A stretch of DNA of 64,000 bases. Origin: Occallatibacter gabretensis (GTDB lineage: Bacteria > Acidobacteriota > Terriglobia > Terriglobales > Acidobacteriaceae). A program made the position numbers and the translations under genes. The stretch spans positions 1,246,114-1,310,113 of the forward strand of contig NZ_LAIJ01000009.1 in NCBI RefSeq assembly GCF_001449115.1, read 5' to 3'. Shown in pieces: positions 10,106-19,037 of the stretch (positions within the stretch are counted from its first letter, which is position 1; each line of letters starts with the position of its first letter). Below the pieces are notes generated by a model that saw only the letters and a list, made by a program, of their open reading frames with translations, did not search any database and was not told the origin of the DNA.

Positions 10106-11461
10106 TTAACGCGACGCAGCATTCAATCCAATTTGGATGTCCATCGTTGAAGTATTCTCTATCAGCGCTGGGCCCTCGAATAGATTGCCTGTGATCACTG
10201 CGCGTTCGACGGATTGTCCAAGGGAGATGTGTCGCTTTCTCTGACGGAATTCACATCCCCGGATAAGCAGACTTCCAGAGTACGCCTGGATCGCGGCGCG
10301 ATCTCCTGTATTGCTCCATTGGACGAACGTGCAATCACTAAAGCCCACTGTGCCTTGTCCGGAGACCTTGGCGATTTGATTGCATGGGCCCCAAAACGCG
10401 CTGTTGCTGATGCGAACAACTCCGGTATTGGTATTGCTAACTTCCAACATTGTGGGATCGTCGCCATGAAATGAGGTGAACTCTCCGTTCGCGATAAGAA
10501 TGCCGTAGGGAGCAGATTGCTCCACCTGCATGGCGCGGTTGCAATCGTCCGCGCCGATTCCCAGAAAATTTCCATTGCACGCACCGGTCGCAGTCTCTAC
10601 GAATTTGTATCCGACGCGATAACCAAAGCAGAAGGTGTTGAGCACGTACTCCCAATCTGCGCGGCCAAAGATGAACGCCTCACCATTCGTGGTTTGCCAC
10701 CGATAGACCTTACTGTGCGAATTCCACCATGGGTTGAAATGAACGTTCTCGATACGGCCGATATCGTAGATGGCATCGACCCAGATTCCGCGACGCAACG
10801 GCTGGCCGGTAATGTTGCGAATGTTATGGCGTTCGTTTTGACTTGCATCGATACCCTGGTAAGGATTGAGCAGTTCCAGATCGAATGCTGCTGGATTCTT
10901 ACCGCGCATGGCGATGGTCCACGGGTAGGGAACGGGATTTTCGTCCACAACCTGCTCAGGATAATAGACGGTAAGTCCGCTTACAGAGCTGTTTGTATTC
11001 AACGTGAGAAACGGCTTCCCCTCTTCGTTCCCGCGGCCGGCGGTGACAAATAAGGCACTGCCGTCGTCTCCCGGTTTCGGTTGCCCATGGTCTCGAATGC
11101 CGCTATGCGACGATACGCAGCCAAAGGAACCTCGAAGGCCTACTCCGTCGGGAATAGTGAGCGTCCCTTTAAAGAGATAGCGTCCAGGCGGCACATAGAC
11201 TGCTCCGCCACCTGCCTTGTACGCGGCATCGAGCGCGCGTTGGAATGCGGCAGTATCATCGCTTGTTGCGTCGCCCTTGGAGCCGAATGTCTTGACGTTC
11301 AAAGAATCAGGAATGGCTCCATGGTTGCGCTCGGGATCACGCTCGGGGTCGCGCTCGGCTCCAAATGCAACTCCTGGCCTTCCCAAGAATCCCATCGCAC
11401 CGGCGGCACCCAGGGAAAGAAGATCCCGCCGCGAAGAAGTTCCTCGATCGCGAAGTGTCAT
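10106..11461 (-). CDS. Beta-helix (pectate lyase superfamily-like) exported protein
   Basis: 451 residues from the ATG at 11461, which has a GAGGAG box upstream; a longer frame exists but lacks such a site. The N-terminus shows a Tat-like motif (SSRRDLL followed by a hydrophobic stretch). The segment with FGSKGDATSDDTAAFQRALD, GGGAVYVPPGRYLFKGTL is the hallmark of Pectate_lyase_3/GH28-like right-handed beta-helix proteins (PF12708). It is the last gene of a GH3-GH92-beta-helix run on the minus strand, 111 bp after GH92, so it probably acts on plant or microbial polysaccharide. The exact enzyme activity cannot be assigned from sequence. Confidence 0.75.
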   Translation of the reverse strand: MTLRDRGTSSRRDLLSLGAAGAMGFLGRPGVAFGAERDPERDPERNHGAIPDSLNVKTFGSKGDATSDDTAAFQRALDAAYKAGGGAVYVPPGRYLFKGTLTIPDGVGLRGSFGCVSSHSGIRDHGQPKPGDDGSALFVTAGRGNEEGKPFLTLNTNSSVSGLTVYYPEQVVDENPVPYPWTIAMRGKNPAAFDLELLNPYQGIDASQNERHNIRNITGQPLRRGIWVDAIYDIGRIENVHFNPWWNSHSKVYRWQTTNGEAFIFGRADWEYVLNTFCFGYRVGYKFVETATGACNGNFLGIGADDCNRAMQVEQSAPYGILIANGEFTSFHGDDPTMLEVSNTNTGVVRISNSAFWGPCNQIAKVSGQGTVGFSDCTFVQWSNTGDRAAIQAYSGSLLIRGCEFRQRKRHISLGQSVERAVITGNLFEGPALIENTSTMDIQIGLNAASR

Positions 11462-11572
11462 TCCTGCTCCTCTGATTTGCAATTTGCTGATTTGTGACTT
11501 GCGTTGATTGGAGAAATCCGGCTGCAGATATTCCGGCAACTTCAGCTATTCCGCCGCAGGCAAACCGGAGCG

Positions 11573-13852
11573 TTAGTCGATCGTCGACTGCGGAGCGTCC
11601 TCCTGCCTGCTGCCCCACTTCGGATTCGGTTTGTCGCCCATTTCCAGAATCAGTGACCCGCCATTTGCGATAGCCGAGTGTGGAAACCACGGTCTATTGA
11701 GCGGCTTGCCATTCAATTGAGCCGACTGAATATATTTGTTCCGGTCTGAGACATGATTCGCAACGATTGTGAACAGCTTTCCATTCCCCAGGCGAACAGC
11801 AGTCTTTGCAAAGATCGGACTGCCAATTTCATAAGTGGGCATGCCGGGGCATACCGGATAAAAGCCAATAGCACTGAGAACGTACCAGGACGAAGTTTCA
11901 CCCCCATCGTCGTCTCCAGGAATACCCAGCGGGCCGTCCCCATACCAGACATCCATCAGTTGCCGCACACGCCGCTGCGTTTTCCAGGGTTGGCCTGAAA
12001 AGTCGTAGAGGTAGGGGATGTGAAAGCTTGGTTCATTGCCCTGTGCATATAATCCGACTAACCCGGTGGCATCTGGAAACTGGCCGAGAAAACTATACTT
12101 GGAGGTCCCATATTGCTCTACAAACAGTTGGTCCAGTTTCGCATTGAAGGCATCCCGGCCGCCGATGAGGCGAATGAGTCCAGGGACGTCATGTTGAACA
12201 CCGAAGGTGTATAGCCAGGAATTGACTTCAGTAAAATATTCTCTTCCTCCCTGCCCGCCACCTAACTTTGGATCGAAGTGCTCTACCCACTTCCCATCGG
12301 CGTCCTTCGGGGCCATGAAACCTATGTCAGCGTTAAAAAGGTTGCGGTAGTTAAGTGCCAATTTGCCGAAGTAAGCGGCATCCTGTTGCTTTCCGAGAGC
12401 TTTGGCAAGCTGTTCCGCACACCAATCGTCATAGCTGCTTTCGATGGTTACGGAGACCGCCTGTCTGCGCTCCGGAGTTACCTGCGGAACCGTTTCGCTC
12501 TGCCCCCAATCCAGCGCAGGAAAAAAGCCCTTTTCGAAGTACACACGATCCAGACTTGTGAGCGGTCCGCGGCTCCACGGAAGTAACGTTGATTCTGTGG
12601 CATTTTTTCGAATGGCCGTATATGCTTCCTCAACATCGAAGTCGCGGTAGCCCTTGGCATAAACGTCTACGATGAATTCTGCCGCGTGATGGCCGATCAT
12701 TACCGCCTGTTCGCCGGCCACGGATGGAAACGATGGGAGCCAGCCGCTTTGCTCATACATGCGGAGGTAGGAGCGGACCATATCCTCCTGTTGGCGTGAA
12801 TTCAACAGAAGCTGCAATGGGTGAAGCGAACGGTAGGTATCCCAAAGTCCGTCGTCGATATAGAAGTCGTGTCCGTCTGCATCGTGCACCGAGTGATCGT
12901 AACCGCTGAAGTACTTCCCGTCCTCGGTAATGTCGGTCATGCGGCCGAGAGACCGGTAGAGCGCCGTGTAAAAGATGGTGCGTTGGCGTTCTGTTCCTCC
13001 TGTTACGTCTATACCTGTCAGCGCTTTGTTCCATATCTCACGAGTCTGGGACTTTACCTGCTCAAATGTCCCTCTGGGGATCTGGCTATCCAGATTTTTG
13101 CGAGCTTGTTCGGTGCTGATGTAGGAGATGCCAACTCGAACTTCAATCTGCTCTCCTGCCGTCGTGCCGGTCTCCGTGACAATTCCGATGTTGTCACCGG
13201 TCTGCTCTGCGGCATGGGAAAGGTCGTTCCCTTTCCAGCTCTGATAGGAGTGAAGAGGGCGAGAGAACTTCGCGTAAAAATATTCTCGCGTTTCTTTATC
13301 CGTATCCGATGTCTTCCCAACGGTCCCTATGATTCTCTGACTTCCTTGTATGCTGTCGGCCCCGATCACTTCGAGCTTGGCGCCTTCTGCGGCAGAGATG
13401 ATGAGGTGGGCATGCTGGCTGGCCGGAAATGTAAACCGGTAATAGGCAGCCTGTTCGGTCGCGGTAAATTCCGATTGAATCCCCCAGGTTTGTAAATCGG
13501 CTTCATAGTAGTACGGGGTCGCAGTTTCAAAGTCGTGGTCGAAGTCCGATGCGTATCTTTCCGGGCGCGTCCCCACTTCGCCGACCGAGGCCATCAATGT
13601 GGCCGCGCCTATTGGAAAGCCATATATCTTGTCTGCTAGATACCTGTCAGTGATTCCGGGAGTAGTTATTGGCGCGAGCCGCGCCATGCCGTGCGGCCGT
13701 TGAACATACGGAATAGTCGGCGTGAGCAGTTGGCCGATGCCGCCAATGTTAGGAGATACGTAGTCAACCGGGTCCTTCTGCCGGTGCACCTGGGCAGAGG
13801 TAATATCGGTTAGAAGGGTCAGTAAGACCAACGTCGTTGCGAACGTTTTCAT
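11573..13852 (-). CDS. GH92 family alpha-mannosidase (exported)
   Basis: 759 residues from the ATG at 13852, preceded by AGAGAGGA; the longer open frame upstream overlaps the GH3 gene. A signal peptide (MKTFATTLVLLTLLTDITSA) is followed by the GH92 fold, with DYVSPNIGG at the N-terminus and the conserved GDDDGGETSSWYVLSAIGFY near the C-terminus. GH92 enzymes are calcium-dependent exo-alpha-mannosidases acting on N-glycans and yeast mannans. It lies 76 bp after the GH3 gene, in the same operon, and so suggests mannan or mannose-containing glycan as the substrate of the locus. Confidence 0.9.
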   Translation of the reverse strand: MKTFATTLVLLTLLTDITSAQVHRQKDPVDYVSPNIGGIGQLLTPTIPYVQRPHGMARLAPITTPGITDRYLADKIYGFPIGAATLMASVGEVGTRPERYASDFDHDFETATPYYYEADLQTWGIQSEFTATEQAAYYRFTFPASQHAHLIISAAEGAKLEVIGADSIQGSQRIIGTVGKTSDTDKETREYFYAKFSRPLHSYQSWKGNDLSHAAEQTGDNIGIVTETGTTAGEQIEVRVGISYISTEQARKNLDSQIPRGTFEQVKSQTREIWNKALTGIDVTGGTERQRTIFYTALYRSLGRMTDITEDGKYFSGYDHSVHDADGHDFYIDDGLWDTYRSLHPLQLLLNSRQQEDMVRSYLRMYEQSGWLPSFPSVAGEQAVMIGHHAAEFIVDVYAKGYRDFDVEEAYTAIRKNATESTLLPWSRGPLTSLDRVYFEKGFFPALDWGQSETVPQVTPERRQAVSVTIESSYDDWCAEQLAKALGKQQDAAYFGKLALNYRNLFNADIGFMAPKDADGKWVEHFDPKLGGGQGGREYFTEVNSWLYTFGVQHDVPGLIRLIGGRDAFNAKLDQLFVEQYGTSKYSFLGQFPDATGLVGLYAQGNEPSFHIPYLYDFSGQPWKTQRRVRQLMDVWYGDGPLGIPGDDDGGETSSWYVLSAIGFYPVCPGMPTYEIGSPIFAKTAVRLGNGKLFTIVANHVSDRNKYIQSAQLNGKPLNRPWFPHSAIANGGSLILEMGDKPNPKWGSRQEDAPQSTID

Positions 13853-13928
13853 TCCTCTCTCTTTTCTTGTCTCAGTGTTTGGAATTGTCAGCGAAGAAAT
13901 GACATTTCGCTCACGGCCCTGTTCCCAT

Positions 13929-16208
13929 TTACCGGTGAATGACAAACCTGGTGGTTAATGAAGCTTGTGAAGATCCGCCGACCCAAAGGGTGTACTGGCC
14001 TTCTTCGACCGTCCATTTGCTTTCCGTGTCCCACACGGCGAGCTGGCCTTGAGGAATACGGAAGGTCACATGCTTCGTTTCCCCGGGATTGAGAGCAATT
14101 CGGGAGAAGCCCTTCAAGGAACGGTCAGGGGTTTCGACGCTGCCGACATCTTGCCGCGCGTACAGTTGAGCCACTTCTTCTCCTTGCCTGTCACCATCGT
14201 TGGTCACATCTACTGTTACCAGGATGTCTCCGCTGCTTCCGGGCGATGGAGTTTGCACTGCGAGGTGGTCGTAGCGAAAGGAGGTATAGCTCAGTCCGAA
14301 TCCGAAGGGAAACAGCGGAACGCCGTCATCGTCGACATACTTATGGGTCCGCGATGGGTCGAAGTTATAGAAGTCGGGCAATTGTCCCACGCTGCGTGGA
14401 AACGTGATCGTGAGCCGGCCCGCCGGATTGTTGTCGCCAAAGAGAGTTTCGGCAATCGCTCTGCCTCCGAACTCTCCCGGATACCAGGCTTCGAGAATGG
14501 CCGGGACGTGCTCTTTTGCCCAGCCGATCGTCAACGGTCTGCCATTCTCGAGGACCATGACGACTGGTTTTCCTGCGGCAACCACAGCCTCCAGCAGTTG
14601 CTCCTGATTGCCGGGCAAACTAAGGTCGGTGCGGTCGAATCCCTCGCCTGAGATGCCTTGCCATTCCCCTAAACCTAGAATGACTACATCGGCGTCTTTG
14701 GCCTTGGCTGCAGCTGCTGCAATGTCCTTGCCGGCGTCGAATTCGACAGCCGCTTGTGGAACCAGTGCGCGAATGCCGGCCAGCATACTGATGCGCGCGC
14801 CGTTTGACTCTTTTTCGTAGTCACCGTACCGGGCAACGTCGACGTTCGGACCGATCACTGCAATCTTCTTCGTCGATTTCGAGAGCGGCAAGAGATGGCC
14901 ATCGTTCTTGAGCAAGGTCATCGACTGGCGTGCCGCGTCAAGGGTGAGATCGAGATGAGCCTGCGACCGGTAGGTTTGGGCGCGCAGACCGGGATTCGTC
15001 ATCGGGTGATCGAACAAGCCCAGCGCAAATTTCACACGGAGTACGGATCTGACAGCCCTGTCTAATTCCGATTGAGGAAGCGAACCCTCGCGAACGCAGT
15101 CCATGAGCGCCTTCTGAAAGACTTCATGCTCGAAATCGTAGAACTGCATGTCTACCCCAGACTTGATTGCAAGACAGACCGCCTCTTTCGGGGTAGCGGC
15201 AACGTGGTGCACATTGTAGAGACGCTGAATTGCTCCGAGGTCGGAGAGTACAAATCCCTGGAATCCCCACTCCTGACGCAGGATCTTCTTGAGTAGAAAT
15301 GGATCGGCTGTAATCGGGATTCCGTCGATTTCGTGGTAGGCGGCCATCACCCCCATTGCCTTTCCATCCCGAATCGACGGCTCGAACGGCTTGAGCATGA
15401 CAGAACGTAACTCGCGCTCGCCTATATGCACCGGCGAAGTATTTGTGCCGCCCTCAGGAGAACCGTGACCGGCGAAATGCTTAGGCTCGGCTACTACGCT
15501 GTGGTCGCTGCTTAAACTTGGCCCTTGCGCCCCCGACACATATGCCAACCCGAGTTGGCCGGTCAGGTAGGGATCCTCGCCGTAATCCTCCTCGACGCGC
15601 CCCCAGCGCGGCTCGCGTGCGAGGTCCAGGACTGGAGCAAGGATCATGCCAACGCCGGTCGCGCGCGCCTCAGCGGCGATGGCTGCTCCGACCTTCTGCA
15701 CAACTCCGGGGTTCCAGGTTGCGGCAAGGCCGATGGGAGCAGGAAATACTGTTCCTGTATCGAACCCGTGTAATCCCTCTTCGATAAAAAGCGTTGGAAT
15801 ACCAAGACGATTGTGTGCGAGGACCCATTCCTGAATGGTGTTTGCCTGTTCCGGCGTGGGGTTCAGGTCATGGATGGCGCCTACACCGAGATCGCCCCAC
15901 ATTTCCTGTGCTTTGCCAGGAAGGAAATGGGCTTCGGAAGTAGCGTGCGTTTCATCTGTGTGCTGATCCACCAACGTAGTTGCCCCGGAATAGAGGTCGA
16001 GCTGCCGCACCTTCTCATCCAGCGTCATACGACGGAGAAGATCGTCGACGCGCCGATCAATCGGAGCGTCCGGCTGCTTGTACAAGGCATTCGAAGGTGT
16101 CGGTAAAACGGGGTTTTGGGTCCTGGCTGGCCCGGAGTGAACGGCTGCCAGGCACGCAATCGACAGCACCCAGATGGCATGTTCATTTCGCCTGTAGTGT
16201 TTCTTCAA
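13929..16208 (-). CDS. GH3 family beta-glucosidase/xylosidase (exported)
   Basis: 759 residues. The start is a TTG at 16208, since no in-frame ATG precedes the signal peptide (AIWVLSIACLAAVHSGPART). The N-terminal TIM-barrel domain contains KHFAGHG, EPSIRDGKAMGVMAAYHEIDG and the nucleophile region GFVLSDLGA. The alpha/beta sandwich follows (IAVIGPNVD, DVVILGLGEW), and a fibronectin III-like domain (PF14310) is seen at the C-terminus (LKGFSRIALNPGETKHVTF). It hydrolyses terminal beta-linked sugars in the periplasm. It is the first gene of the GH3-GH92-beta-helix operon and is divergent from the winged-helix regulator. Confidence 0.93.
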   Translation of the reverse strand: MKKHYRRNEHAIWVLSIACLAAVHSGPARTQNPVLPTPSNALYKQPDAPIDRRVDDLLRRMTLDEKVRQLDLYSGATTLVDQHTDETHATSEAHFLPGKAQEMWGDLGVGAIHDLNPTPEQANTIQEWVLAHNRLGIPTLFIEEGLHGFDTGTVFPAPIGLAATWNPGVVQKVGAAIAAEARATGVGMILAPVLDLAREPRWGRVEEDYGEDPYLTGQLGLAYVSGAQGPSLSSDHSVVAEPKHFAGHGSPEGGTNTSPVHIGERELRSVMLKPFEPSIRDGKAMGVMAAYHEIDGIPITADPFLLKKILRQEWGFQGFVLSDLGAIQRLYNVHHVAATPKEAVCLAIKSGVDMQFYDFEHEVFQKALMDCVREGSLPQSELDRAVRSVLRVKFALGLFDHPMTNPGLRAQTYRSQAHLDLTLDAARQSMTLLKNDGHLLPLSKSTKKIAVIGPNVDVARYGDYEKESNGARISMLAGIRALVPQAAVEFDAGKDIAAAAAKAKDADVVILGLGEWQGISGEGFDRTDLSLPGNQEQLLEAVVAAGKPVVMVLENGRPLTIGWAKEHVPAILEAWYPGEFGGRAIAETLFGDNNPAGRLTITFPRSVGQLPDFYNFDPSRTHKYVDDDGVPLFPFGFGLSYTSFRYDHLAVQTPSPGSSGDILVTVDVTNDGDRQGEEVAQLYARQDVGSVETPDRSLKGFSRIALNPGETKHVTFRIPQGQLAVWDTESKWTVEEGQYTLWVGGSSQASLTTRFVIHR

Positions 16209-16473
16209 TTCGCACCCGATTCCCAGCGGTTCCTTCCGGCAGGGTTCACATTAAGCGGTCAGTGGAGGAAGTGACAAGGTTAGCGCGGTCCCGGACTCCG
16301 ATGTATTTATTTGAAAATAAACAGGTTATTATTCATGCGTTCGACCTAACAGTAGATACCTCCGGGAAAAATGCGCAAACCGGGCAAATCGAAACAACGA
16401 TACGTCTGGGAAATTGCTCTTCTGGTCTGACCTGTCTTGCAGGACATCCAAATGTAGACTTTGAGGTGGATGA
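16209..16473. promoter_or_regulatory. Divergent promoter region of the glycan operon and its regulator
   Basis: 265 bp separate the GH3 start from the winged-helix regulator. The arrangement implies divergent promoters and a likely operator for that regulator. An A+T-rich patch at about 16300-16335 (ttgaaaataaacag) is the best candidate for a promoter, but no clear palindrome was found. Confidence 0.4.
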
Positions 16474-17919
16474 GTGCGAGAATCGTACTCGCAGATTTTC
16501 GATATGTTATCTCCCTCTTCTACCGATACTCGGATCGCAGAAATCGCCAAAATTGCGGAAACAAAAGGCGGCCTTGCGTCTCTCCAGCAACACCTCAAGG
16601 AGGTGATTGAGGGTGACGTCTTCAAGGGGAGCCACCGCAGCGGCCAGTTTCTCCAGTACATTGTGGACCAGGCAGTTGCCGGCCACTTCGACTCGCTTAA
16701 GGAGCGAGTGATTGGGATGGAGTTGTTTGGACGCTCCGCGTCATACGATACCGGCGATGATGCGATTGTTCGCGTTACTGCCAGTGATGTGCGCAAGCGA
16801 CTTCTGCAGCACTACGGGCGATACGGAGCAACATCGATGTTTCGCATCAGCCTGCCCGCAGGGTCTTACATACCGGAAATCTTGTGCGATTCCCTCGGCG
16901 AGGTCAGCTTGCCTGAGGTAGTGGTGAACCCCCAGGATCCGGGGCCGCCGCTTCAGGAGTCCGCGCTGGCTGTTGTGGACAAGCCTGTTGTCAACCCCTC
17001 TGCTTTTCCCCAACTTGAGACGGCACAGCCGAAACTCGCCGCGTGGCGTTTGCCATTGCTCTTCGGGATTTTTCTCGTGGCACTGAATCTCGCGCTGTGG
17101 GGCATTTTCTGGAGTCGTTCTCTACATCCCGAAGCTGCACGCATTTCTTCTCTTCCGTGGTCGGCGCTTTTCGGATCTTCTCATTCCGTAGAGCTGATCA
17201 CGAGTGATCCAAACATCGCCGAGATCCAGGGAATTACTGGCAGCCCAGTCTCTGTCTCCGACTATGCCAACCGCAATTACATCCCCGTACCGAACAAGCT
17301 CACGCCCGCGCAAGAGTACTTCTGCAAGACTATTCTGCGGGGGGATAACTCGGCCGGGGTCGACGCACCGATTGTCGCAAAAGTTGCGGCACTCGCTCAA
17401 ACCAATTCAAAAAGCATAGCTGTCCGCGCTGCTCGAAGCATTCAATTGATAGATTTGAAGTCCGACAGCAACTTCATTTTTCTTGGAAGTCCCCGTTCCG
17501 ACCCATGGGTCTCCCTCTTCAACGACCAGTTGGATTTTCGGTTTGAACTTGCCAAGAACGCTCGATCGGAATTTATCCGTAACGTCCGTCCTCGCCCAAG
17601 CGAGCAGCCGCAATATATACCAACTGCTCCCGGCTGGGGCACGGGCGACTCATACGCCATCATCGCGCTGGTGAAGAATCCCGACCAAAGCGGACAGGTT
17701 CTCCTCCTTGCAGGAGCGAATGCAGAGGGCACCGAGGCGGCGGGAAAGCTTGTCACCGACTTTCCTCGCCTATCTACAGAACTCAGTAAATGCGGAATCT
17801 CATCTACTGGTCCGGTCCGGCATTTCGAGATGTTGCTACATCTGAACACCATGGCCGGCACTCCGAATAACGTCGATTTGGTGGCGTGCCATATCTTACC
17901 GGACGGTTCCGCTCGCTGA
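16474..17919 (+). CDS. Membrane-anchored winged-helix regulator (acidobacterial CadC-like)
   Basis: 481 residues from a GTG at 16474 (GAGGTGG 4 nt upstream) or an ATG at 16504. Residues ~45-125 match a winged-helix module widespread in Acidobacteria, with LKERVIGMELFGR, then SYDTGDDAIVRVTASDVRKR and LLQHYG. A single membrane helix follows near 190-210 (LLFGIFLVALNLALWGIFW), then ~270 residues of periplasmic sensor domain of unknown fold. The layout is that of a one-component ToxR/CadC-type regulator. Being divergent from GH3 and close to the TonB receptor, it probably controls this glycan locus. Confidence 0.7.
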   Translation: MRESYSQIFDMLSPSSTDTRIAEIAKIAETKGGLASLQQHLKEVIEGDVFKGSHRSGQFLQYIVDQAVAGHFDSLKERVIGMELFGRSASYDTGDDAIVRVTASDVRKRLLQHYGRYGATSMFRISLPAGSYIPEILCDSLGEVSLPEVVVNPQDPGPPLQESALAVVDKPVVNPSAFPQLETAQPKLAAWRLPLLFGIFLVALNLALWGIFWSRSLHPEAARISSLPWSALFGSSHSVELITSDPNIAEIQGITGSPVSVSDYANRNYIPVPNKLTPAQEYFCKTILRGDNSAGVDAPIVAKVAALAQTNSKSIAVRAARSIQLIDLKSDSNFIFLGSPRSDPWVSLFNDQLDFRFELAKNARSEFIRNVRPRPSEQPQYIPTAPGWGTGDSYAIIALVKNPDQSGQVLLLAGANAEGTEAAGKLVTDFPRLSTELSKCGISSTGPVRHFEMLLHLNTMAGTPNNVDLVACHILPDGSAR

Positions 17920-18030
17920 CTGTTCCCTCTTTGGGCGACGGTTAACGTCCGCTGGCCGCGCTTAATGAAACCTGTCGCGCGATTTCCTCTCTCATGGCAT
18001 GAACTGCTTGAATGGATGAATGAGGCCTGC

Positions 18031-18810
18031 TCATTTGAGTGTTGTCTCGGTATCTGCTTTGTATTTCTCCAAATAGGCCTTTGCCAAATCAGGCTGTTTC
18101 AACTTCGTATAGATTCTTGACAGTAGAAAATGAATCTGCGCATCCGTGGTGCCGAGATCTGGCAGAGTCAGGGCTAGTTCTGCTTCGCGTGCAGCATTTT
18201 TGAAATCTTCCTCTTGTTCAAATTCGATTGCCATCGCAAAATGCGCCTGTCGGGACTGAGGATCAATCTGAATGGACTGTCGAACTTTTTCAATGCCGTC
18301 CCCGGGTCGGCCCAGCATAAGCAGGAACCTTCCGTATGCGAGGAGAATCAATGCTCTTTGAGGCGATTTCTCAGGAGAGAGATTTTCAGCCTGCTGGTAG
18401 AGGTCCAACGCCTGGGGTACATCTCTCACGGATTCGTGTGCCATTGCAAGATAGAACACCGGCATGGGGTTGTCAGGAGAGAGCGCCCGGGCTTTCTCAA
18501 GCGGTGAAATCGCCAGGCTGAAGTCGTTTTGATTGTAGTAAAACACCCCTAGAAAGAACTGCGCTTCTTCGGATGTTGGATCGGCCGTGATAGCCGTGAT
18601 CAGACAGCTCTTGGCAACATCCGCATGATGCGCAAAAATGGCCAGCCGGGCTTTGAGGACCAGGGCTGGAACCATGTACGGGCTCTCATGCAGAGTCATA
18701 TTAACTTCGTTCACAGCCTCGGAAAATTTCCGTTGGGCAAAATCCTGTTTTGCGTTCTCGTAATGTTGTGCCGGGCTGACTGCGAGTTGGAGGGCGAGAA
18801 GCCAGATCAT
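18031..18810 (-). CDS. TPR-repeat protein with signal sequence
   Basis: 259 residues. A hydrophobic N-terminus (MIWLLALQLAVS) suggests export, followed by about six TPR motifs (for example AQFFLGVFYYNQNDFSLAI and AHFAMAIEFEQEEDFKNAA). It probably acts as a protein-binding scaffold. It lies between the TonB receptor and the regulator, separated from the receptor by a strong hairpin, and could share that receptor's control. No enzymatic role is visible. Confidence 0.75.
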   Translation of the reverse strand: MIWLLALQLAVSPAQHYENAKQDFAQRKFSEAVNEVNMTLHESPYMVPALVLKARLAIFAHHADVAKSCLITAITADPTSEEAQFFLGVFYYNQNDFSLAISPLEKARALSPDNPMPVFYLAMAHESVRDVPQALDLYQQAENLSPEKSPQRALILLAYGRFLLMLGRPGDGIEKVRQSIQIDPQSRQAHFAMAIEFEQEEDFKNAAREAELALTLPDLGTTDAQIHFLLSRIYTKLKQPDLAKAYLEKYKADTETTLK

Positions 18811-18975
18811 AGAAACTTACTCCTGGCCGCTAGAGAGCAGCACTTGCAAGTGCATATGAGTTCCAAGCGGGCCATGCGCTTGATCGCCCTGGGCGATTGA
18901 ACCTGAATGCAGTCGGCCGATCCAGTTCTTGACTGCCGGCCCAATGTTTACCTTCCGCCAAGAATACGCCCCTGC

Positions 18976-19015
18976 AAGCGAACAGGCCGGATGAATTCAT
19001 CTGGCCTGTTCGCTT
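18976..19015 (-). terminator. Hairpin after the TonB-dependent receptor gene
   Basis: A perfect 13-bp inverted repeat (AAGCGAACAGGCC and its complement) encloses a 14-nt, nearly palindromic centre, giving almost 20-bp arms. It begins 22 bp after the receptor stop codon on the minus strand. No T-run follows, so it may be a transcript-stabilising hairpin or a non-canonical terminator. Confidence 0.65.
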
Positions 19016-19037
19016 GGTACTTCAACCGAGTTGGCGC